From Fimenecus sp964457415 (GTDB taxonomy: Bacteria > Bacillota > Clostridia > Oscillospirales > Acutalibacteraceae): a DNA stretch of 10,970 bases. The notes below the pieces were generated by a model, which was given only the letters and a program-made list of their open reading frames with translations, was not told where the DNA came from and made no database searches. The translations under genes and the position numbers were made by a program. Positions 7,591-10,970 of this stretch are shown here, piece after piece. The stretch's first letter is position 1. Each line of letters starts with the position of its first letter. The stretch is from positions 1-10,970 of the forward strand of contig CAYWFB010000060.1 of NCBI GenBank assembly GCA_964457415.1, read 5' to 3'.

Positions 7591-9224
7591 CCCACTTGCT
7601 CAAATGCATCGGGACTGAGGTTTCCGATGTATCGGAAATAAATATCGATTTGCTGTTCCGCAGAGGTCGACCATTTTTGTGTCCGTTCGTGTATCACGAT
7701 CTTGGCAACGAATGTGCGGAGGATTTCTGCGTTCAGTTCTTGCAGGTCGGTGTATTTTCGAACGATTGTCAGAAACTTTTCCACATTGGTGGCTTGCGCT
7801 TTCAGTTCTTCAATACGTTCCTGCAGCTTTGGAACAGTTTCCTTTATTTCTCTCTGCTCCTGATTGTAAATATCAGAGAGCATACGGAACTGCTCGTTTG
7901 TGACTCTGCCGAGGACATTATCCTCATACAGTTTTTTGAACAGCATATTTATTTCTCCGTTGCGCTTTTCGAGTTTACCGAGTTCCACGGTTTTGGCACT
8001 TAATTCTTTTCGAGCTTCCGCAGCGCTTTTTCTGTTAATAAAATCGATAAATTCTTTTGTTTTTGCGCGGGCATAGTAGGTAACTCTGCGTATCTCTTCA
8101 AGAACGATTTCGTCCAAGACGACCTCTCGAACACGGTGGGCGGTACAAACTTCTTCACCAAGGTGCTTGCGGTGACGGCTGCAGATAAAATTATAATTTT
8201 CGGGAGTAATGCTTTTGCCCCTCACGAAGTATAATTTCGAACCGCAGTCGGCGCAGTATAGCAAACCGCTGTACTTATTTATCTCACCCATATTGTTTCG
8301 CCTGCGTTTTCCGGCGCGTACCTTTCGGACGATCTCCCAAGTGGTTTCGTCTATGATTGCATCGTGGGTATTCTCGAACCTGAGCCACTCATTTTCGGGT
8401 TTGCTGATTTTGCGCTTGTCCTTGTACGACGCAACCGTTGACTTGCAGTTGATGGTATGCCCAAGGTAGACCTCGTTATCAAGGATACCGGCAACGGTGC
8501 GGTCGCTCCAACCGTAGATATCTTCCGTATCGGTAACGCAACCGTATTTACCGCTTTTCTGATACGAGTATGCGGAAGGTTTTAATATTTTCTTTTCTCT
8601 TAGCATACTCGCAATGATCCTCGGGCCGTTACCGGCGGCACACAAATCATAAATCATTTTGACCACGGGTGCGGTTTCCTCATCGATCAGCAGGTGACCT
8701 TTAACCTCGGGGTCTTTTTTGTATCCGTAAGGTATCTGTGTGCCGACCCGTTCACCGCGCTCGGCTTTTGCTTTAAGTACCGCTCGGATTTTTTTGCTTG
8801 TGTCACGAGCGAACCACTCGTTGAACACATTTTTGAAGGGGATCAGTTCATTGCCATCGCTATAGCGCGAATCGAAATTATCATTGATGGCAATATAACG
8901 AACATTCCATTTTTCAAATGCCTCGAGATATCCTCCCACCTCAAGATAATTTCTACCGAAGCGCGAGAGGTCTTTGGTGATGAAGGTTTCAACCTTTCCG
9001 GCTTTCATAAGCTCAACCACTTTTTGAAAACCGGGGCGGTTGAATCTGACACCGGAATAACCGTCATCCACGAAAAACTGCAAGTTGGTAAAGCCGTTAT
9101 CCTCGGCATACTTGGTGAGGATCGCCTTTTGATTTATGATGCTGTCGCTATCGCCTTTGTTCTCATCTTCCTGAGAGAGTCTGCAATATAAAGCTGTTAT
9201 TTTTTGATTCAATAGGTTTGACAT
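7587..9224 (-). CDS. Large serine recombinase, TnpX/TndX-type (545 aa)
   Basis: This is a site-specific recombinase that would excise and integrate the element by paired double-strand breaks with a covalent 5'-phosphoserine intermediate. The N-terminal resolvase domain (about residues 8-155) has YCRLSQED with the predicted nucleophile Ser17, and the conserved TKDLSRFGRNY motif with Arg88 and Arg91. The recombinase domain follows (about 160-305, beginning IPYGYKK). The zinc ribbon has Cys324, Cys327, Cys348 and Cys360. A charged, probably coiled-coil stretch covers about 400-485, and a DUF4368-like C-terminus ends near YFRYIGN. ATG at 9224 is chosen because AAAGGAG lies 9 bases upstream. An in-frame extension to 9299 translates a structured leader and is unlikely. 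Length and domains are complete, so the protein looks active. It is the last gene before the chromosomal surface gene, as expected for an element end. Confidence 0.93.
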   Translation of the reverse strand: MSNLLNQKITALYCRLSQEDENKGDSDSIINQKAILTKYAEDNGFTNLQFFVDDGYSGVRFNRPGFQKVVELMKAGKVETFITKDLSRFGRNYLEVGGYLEAFEKWNVRYIAINDNFDSRYSDGNELIPFKNVFNEWFARDTSKKIRAVLKAKAERGERVGTQIPYGYKKDPEVKGHLLIDEETAPVVKMIYDLCAAGNGPRIIASMLREKKILKPSAYSYQKSGKYGCVTDTEDIYGWSDRTVAGILDNEVYLGHTINCKSTVASYKDKRKISKPENEWLRFENTHDAIIDETTWEIVRKVRAGKRRRNNMGEINKYSGLLYCADCGSKLYFVRGKSITPENYNFICSRHRKHLGEEVCTAHRVREVVLDEIVLEEIRRVTYYARAKTKEFIDFINRKSAAEARKELSAKTVELGKLEKRNGEINMLFKKLYEDNVLGRVTNEQFRMLSDIYNQEQREIKETVPKLQERIEELKAQATNVEKFLTIVRKYTDLQELNAEILRTFVAKIVIHERTQKWSTSAEQQIDIYFRYIGNLSPDAFEQVG

Positions 9225-9340
9225 TAATTCTTTCTCCTTTCGTTTGTCAAACCGATTGAGAGTGCATGGGTGCGGAGATAAATTTCCGCACCAACACAAT
9301 ACTCCAAATCGGTTTGGAAGTCCAGCAAATTAGCGATAGT
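9225..9340 (-). promoter_or_regulatory. Nested-hairpin leader of the recombinase gene
   Basis: The 116-base gap between the TnpW-like stop and the recombinase start holds two nested inverted repeats. The outer one pairs CAAACCGATT (9248-9257) with AATCGGTTTG (9307-9316). The inner one pairs GGTGCGGA (9269-9276) with TCCGCACC (9285-9292). The outer arm ends 12-15 bases before the AAAGGAG ribosome binding site (about 9234-9240). No T-run follows either stem on the - strand, so this is not a terminator. It may control translation, process the mRNA, or bind a protein such as the recombinase or a directionality factor. Confidence 0.5.
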
Positions 9341-9586
9341 TCAAGAAACTTTTTCAATCTCTTGAGCCATCAGTCTTTTCAGACCTTCCTCGCTCGATTT
9401 AGAGTTTTCGATATTAAAGAATGACCGAACCTTATATGTCATTTTGCCAATGACATACTGGCTACCGGTGGTCAGCATTCCGTTGTTATATTCGTGATGC
9501 TGCCGTCTGCGGATGCTTCGTTCTACCGAAGAGTCATATTCGCTGCCGGAGGGGGTTCGGAATTCTTGCTCAAAATAATTATCCAT
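9341..9586 (-). CDS. Small TnpW-like element protein (81 aa)
   Basis: This small basic protein is encoded just upstream of the recombinase. Its C-terminal half reads YVIGKMTYKVRSFFN (residues 44-58), then SSEEGLKRLMAQE (64-76). The pattern of a T-Y-x-V short strand followed by a helix with L-x-R-L matches transposon-encoded TnpW-family proteins of Clostridia elements. Their biochemical role is not established. The N-terminal half is polar, with an Arg-rich patch SIRRRQHH (24-31). ATG at 9586 is preceded by AGGAAAGGATGG with suitable spacing. ATG at 9592 would sit almost on the ribosome binding site, and the frame also stays open to an ATG at 9670 with no good site. The position between HTH and recombinase genes would also suit a recombination directionality factor, but no excisionase fold can be shown. 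Confidence 0.65.
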   Translation of the reverse strand: MDNYFEQEFRTPSGSEYDSSVERSIRRRQHHEYNNGMLTTGSQYVIGKMTYKVRSFFNIENSKSSEEGLKRLMAQEIEKVS

Positions 9587-9667
9587 AACCATCCTTTCCT
9601 GAGAGTTACAATAATTCCGAACCTCATATGAAATTGAATTGATACGGGGTGATTTCGGGAATTGCAC

Positions 9668-9710
9668 CATCGCAACCCCGCTGAAATACGGGGATTATTG
9701 CGATGTTTTT
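9668..9710 (+). terminator. Hairpin followed by T-run inside the repeat-rich region
   Basis: CATCGCAA plus CCCCG (9668-9680) pairs with CGGGG (9689-9693) and TTGCGATG (9698-9705), with an 8-base loop and a 4-base bulge ATTA. TTTTT follows at 9706-9710. In form this is an intrinsic terminator for + strand transcription, although no + strand gene feeds it. It may end an antisense or small RNA, or act as a structural part of the region. It sits directly against the left arm of the larger inverted repeat 9646-9780. Confidence 0.35.
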
Positions 9711-9713
9711 GTA

Positions 9714-9838
9714 TTTACGACGCCTATTGCCGTAAACATCGTATTTTACGACCCCTATGTGCAAACTCCCGAAAATCCCCTAACGGTCGGCGTTGCCGTC
9801 CGTTGTGAACCGCAAGGGAGGCGTTTACGACACCTTTG
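9714..9838 (+). repeat. Three TTTACGAC direct repeats (iteron-like)
   Basis: TTTACGAC occurs at 9714-9721, 9745-9752 and 9824-9831. It is followed by GCCTATTG, CCCTATG and ACCTTTG respectively, so the shared pattern is TTTACGAC-N-CCT-W-T. Starts are 31 and 79 bases apart. An inverted core CGTAAA lies at 9731-9736 between the first two. Such repeats suit binding by an initiator or regulator, with the nearby HTH protein an obvious but unproven candidate. Confidence 0.45.
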
Positions 9839-9854
9839 CTTATTCCTGCAACCT

Positions 9855-9882
9855 AAATCGGACGGAAATCCGTCCGATTTTT
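9855..9882 (+). terminator. Perfect 11-bp hairpin with short T-run
   Basis: AAATCGGACGG (9855-9865), loop AAAT, and CCGTCCGATTT (9870-9880) are followed by TT, making a run of five T at 9878-9882 on the + strand. On the - strand only three T follow the stem, before AGG. It can act as a terminator in the + direction or as a bidirectional brake between the HTH gene and the TnpW-like gene. Its GGACGG word is shared with the terminator at 7552-7579. Confidence 0.4.
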
Positions 9883-9886
9883 ATGC

Positions 9887-9959
9887 TATTACAGCAGAGA
9901 AAAATAGGGCGTTTCATTTTCATAATCGACGCATATATTCTTTCTTTTCTGCTGTAATA
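9887..9959. repeat. 12-bp perfect inverted repeat with 49-bp spacer
   Basis: TATTACAGCAGA (9887-9898) and TCTGCTGTAATA (9948-9959) are exact reverse complements. The AT-rich spacer has no gene. It lies downstream of the HTH gene stop and may bind a dimeric protein or form a long-loop stem in the transcript. Confidence 0.5.
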
Positions 9960-10019
9960 TACTGGGTCTTATTCCGTGGGTCTTATTTATACGGAGAATT
10001 CCAACAACCCCAAAGGAAA

Positions 10020-10316
10020 TTATCCGCTATCGGCTTCAAGCAAACTTGCAACCGTATAGAGATTGGAATCTCTTGCGCCGTCCTCGTAGTAGCGCGGAGA
10101 TTTTTGAACCAATCCTTTATGGATCAGTCCGGCAAGAGCCTTGTCCACTGTACTCTCATCCACACAGCAATCCTTGCCGATGGTACTGCGCGAAGGATAG
10201 CAGGTCATATCCTCATCGCAATATTTTAAGAGGCAGCAGTAGACCGCAAGCTCTCTCGGTTTTAATTCCAACTCAAAGATTGAATTGGGAACCATAAAAA
10301 AGTTTTTGTGCTTCAT
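10020..10316 (-). CDS. HTH_36-type winged-helix DNA-binding protein (98 aa)
   Basis: The sequence begins MKHKNFFMVPNSIFELELKP and continues with AVYCCLLKYCDED, CYPSRSTIGKDC and ESTVDKALAGLIHKGLV, ending in a wing-like SPRYYEDGARDSNLYTV. This is the layout of the HTH_36 family (a helix, a recognition helix at about residues 43-68, then a short beta wing). The family is common in integrative elements and phages, and related domains sit in plasmid replication initiators. The protein probably binds DNA of its own element as a regulator or accessory initiator. ATG at 10316 is chosen because AAAGGGTGG lies just upstream; a TTG at 10334 would add six residues. The gene has its own candidate promoter upstream and a 433-base repeat-rich gap downstream. 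It is small but similar in length to stand-alone members, so truncation is not required. Confidence 0.8.
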   Translation of the reverse strand: MKHKNFFMVPNSIFELELKPRELAVYCCLLKYCDEDMTCYPSRSTIGKDCCVDESTVDKALAGLIHKGLVQKSPRYYEDGARDSNLYTVASLLEADSG

Positions 10317-10399
10317 ATTGAACCACCCTTTCAAAATGTATTAAGATTTCTTTCGGACGGCATCAGATAAAAACGGCGGTGGGATCTATGCTCCGAAAA

Positions 10400-10439
10400 G
10401 TCCTCTCATATATAAGGACACTCAAAACGGATTTGTAAA
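10400..10439 (-). promoter_or_regulatory. Candidate promoter with overlapping operator for the HTH gene
   Basis: On the - strand, TTTACA (10434-10439) is a good -35 match and TATATA (10409-10414) a fair -10, with a long 19-base spacer. An inverted repeat, GTCCT (10400-10404) and AGGAC (10415-10419), brackets the -10. A protein bound there would block the promoter, so autorepression by the HTH protein is plausible. The spacer length makes this tentative. Confidence 0.3.
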
Positions 10440-10459
10440 CCAAAATAATAAAATTTCAT

Positions 10460-10490
10460 AAAAAAGAATACGGAAGCCTATGTTTCCATA
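10460..10490 (-). terminator. Terminator overlapping the sigma-like gene stop codon
   Basis: Read on the - strand, TATGGAA (10490-10484), an 8-base loop and TTCCGTA (10475-10469) form a 7-bp stem with one G-U pair. TTCTTTTTT follows (10468-10460). The TAG stop (10478-10480) lies in the loop. This would separate the sigma-like gene from the HTH gene and fits the presence of a separate promoter for the latter. Confidence 0.5.
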
Positions 10491-10870
10491 AGCTCCCGCA
10501 TCTTTTTCAGCAGTTTGGTGTGGCGTTTAGAGAGTGCTTGTTTGGTTATTCCAAAGAATTCAGCAGTCGCCGTCAGCGAACATTCTTTGAAATAGTGCAG
10601 TTCAATAAGCTGCCGTGAGTCGTCATCAAGGGCGTTCACTATATTCCTGAGCAGTTCCAGAGTTTCCTCTCGGATAACATCATTCAGAACCGGATCGCTG
10701 AAAACCATTTGCGCATTTAACAGTTCAGCGGTTTCAAGATCGGTGAAATCTTTATGCCGTCTATCACTGCGCTGCTCGGCGTTTTCTCTTTTGCGCTCCT
10801 GTTCCAGAAACTCAGCAACTTCCTTGCTGACAACAACCTCACTGCCATTGTAGATAATAGTTTTTTGCAT
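10478..10870 (-). CDS. Sigma-70 region-4-like protein of the mobile element (130 aa)
   Basis: The C-terminal part (residues 68-130) is a region-4-type helix-turn-helix: LLRNIVNALDDDSRQLIELH, then SLTATAEFFGITKQALSKRH and KLLKKMRELM. This matches the short sigma-factor-like proteins found in Clostridia conjugative elements. The N-terminal 60 residues are charged (EQERKRENAEQRSDRR) and show no region 2, so it cannot be a full sigma factor. It may be an activator or a partner of another sigma subunit. ATG at 10870 has AAAGGA six bases upstream. The frame stays open to the right edge (TTG at 10924 is another start), and a different frame there ends at 10921, perhaps the tail of the preceding gene. 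Regulation of the element's transfer or excision genes is inferred from context only. Confidence 0.8.
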   Translation of the reverse strand: MQKTIIYNGSEVVVSKEVAEFLEQERKRENAEQRSDRRHKDFTDLETAELLNAQMVFSDPVLNDVIREETLELLRNIVNALDDDSRQLIELHYFKECSLTATAEFFGITKQALSKRHTKLLKKMRELMET

Positions 10871-10970
10871 TGCAATCCTTTCCGCTGAAGGAAAGACCGC
10901 ACGCGGCTGCTCCGACACTATCAAGTCGGGACTGATAAAATCAATCTCGAGACCGCTTGCGCGGCCTCTT

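Larger units (their letters stand above)
9587..10019. other. Gene-free, hairpin-rich region with direct repeats
   Basis: No convincing gene lies here on either strand. Inverted repeats: an imperfect outer pair 9646-9667/9759-9780 (about 18 of 22 paired, core TTTCGGGA with TCCCGAAA and TTGCAC with GTGCAA); a hairpin 9668-9680/9689-9705 followed by TTTTT; 9783-9791/9795-9803 (8 of 9); 9855-9865/9870-9880; and 9887-9898/9948-9959 (12 of 12). Direct repeats: TTTACGAC three times, and TGGGTCTTATT twice (9963-9973, 9977-9987). It could be a replication or transfer origin of the element, a structured RNA or long leader of the TnpW-like gene, or a multi-site operator. The sequence alone does not choose between them. 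Confidence 0.6.

Noticed and set aside
8694..9191. Plus-strand open frame of 165 residues
   Set aside because: It is antisense to the resolvase domain of the recombinase, whose motifs and ribosome binding site are clear. The + frame shows no domain.
9832..9926. Small minus-strand frame starting MKMKRPIFLCC
   Set aside because: It has no ribosome binding site, is only about 27 codons long, and runs through two stem structures.
9639..10229. Plus-strand open frame of 196 residues across the repeat-rich region and the HTH gene
   Set aside because: It reads through hairpins and antisense to the HTH_36 gene, has no ribosome binding site and no recognisable domain, and its translation looks random.
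10921..10970. Minus-strand frame ending ...SRLILSVPT at 10921, possibly the tail of the preceding gene
   Set aside because: Only 15 codons are visible and the sigma-like frame is also open here, so there is not enough sequence to call a gene.

Overview
The window looks like a gut-type, low-to-moderate GC Firmicutes chromosome (Clostridia, Oscillospiraceae/Ruminococcaceae-like). This is inferred from AAAGGAG-type ribosome binding sites, the style of the Ig-repeat surface protein, and a Clostridia-type integrative element module. No rRNA, tRNA or CRISPR array is visible, so the genus cannot be fixed.

Left part (1-7433, + strand): one giant open frame, already open at the left edge, encodes the C-terminal 2476 residues of a cell-surface protein. 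It starts with the end of one bacterial Ig-like domain, then a Big_2-like segment and two Big_3-like domains. After these come five rounds of a four-module super-repeat (called A-B-C-D here, about 360 residues per round), a closing A plus a D-like module, a hydrophobic segment and a Lys/Arg-rich tail. Round 3 and round 5 share an exact 939-bp direct repeat, while round 4 between them has diverged.

Middle (7434-7586): a short non-coding junction with a hairpin over the surface gene's stop, an 8-bp inverted repeat, and a strong intrinsic terminator. It probably separates resident chromosome from an inserted element.

Right part (7587-10970, all genes on the - strand): the end of an integrative/conjugative or mobilizable element. 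In transcription order it holds a sigma-70 region-4-like protein, a small HTH_36-type DNA-binding protein, a small TnpW-like protein and a TnpX-type large serine recombinase. The recombinase lies next to the presumed element boundary, as in Tn4451/Tn5397-like elements. The rest of the element lies beyond the right edge.

Between the HTH gene and the TnpW-like gene is a gene-free stretch of about 430 bp (9587-10019). It is dense in inverted repeats and carries three TTTACGAC direct repeats, which makes it a candidate origin, regulatory RNA or protein-binding region. The two points most worth a second look are this region and the recent, non-adjacent homogenisation inside the surface gene.
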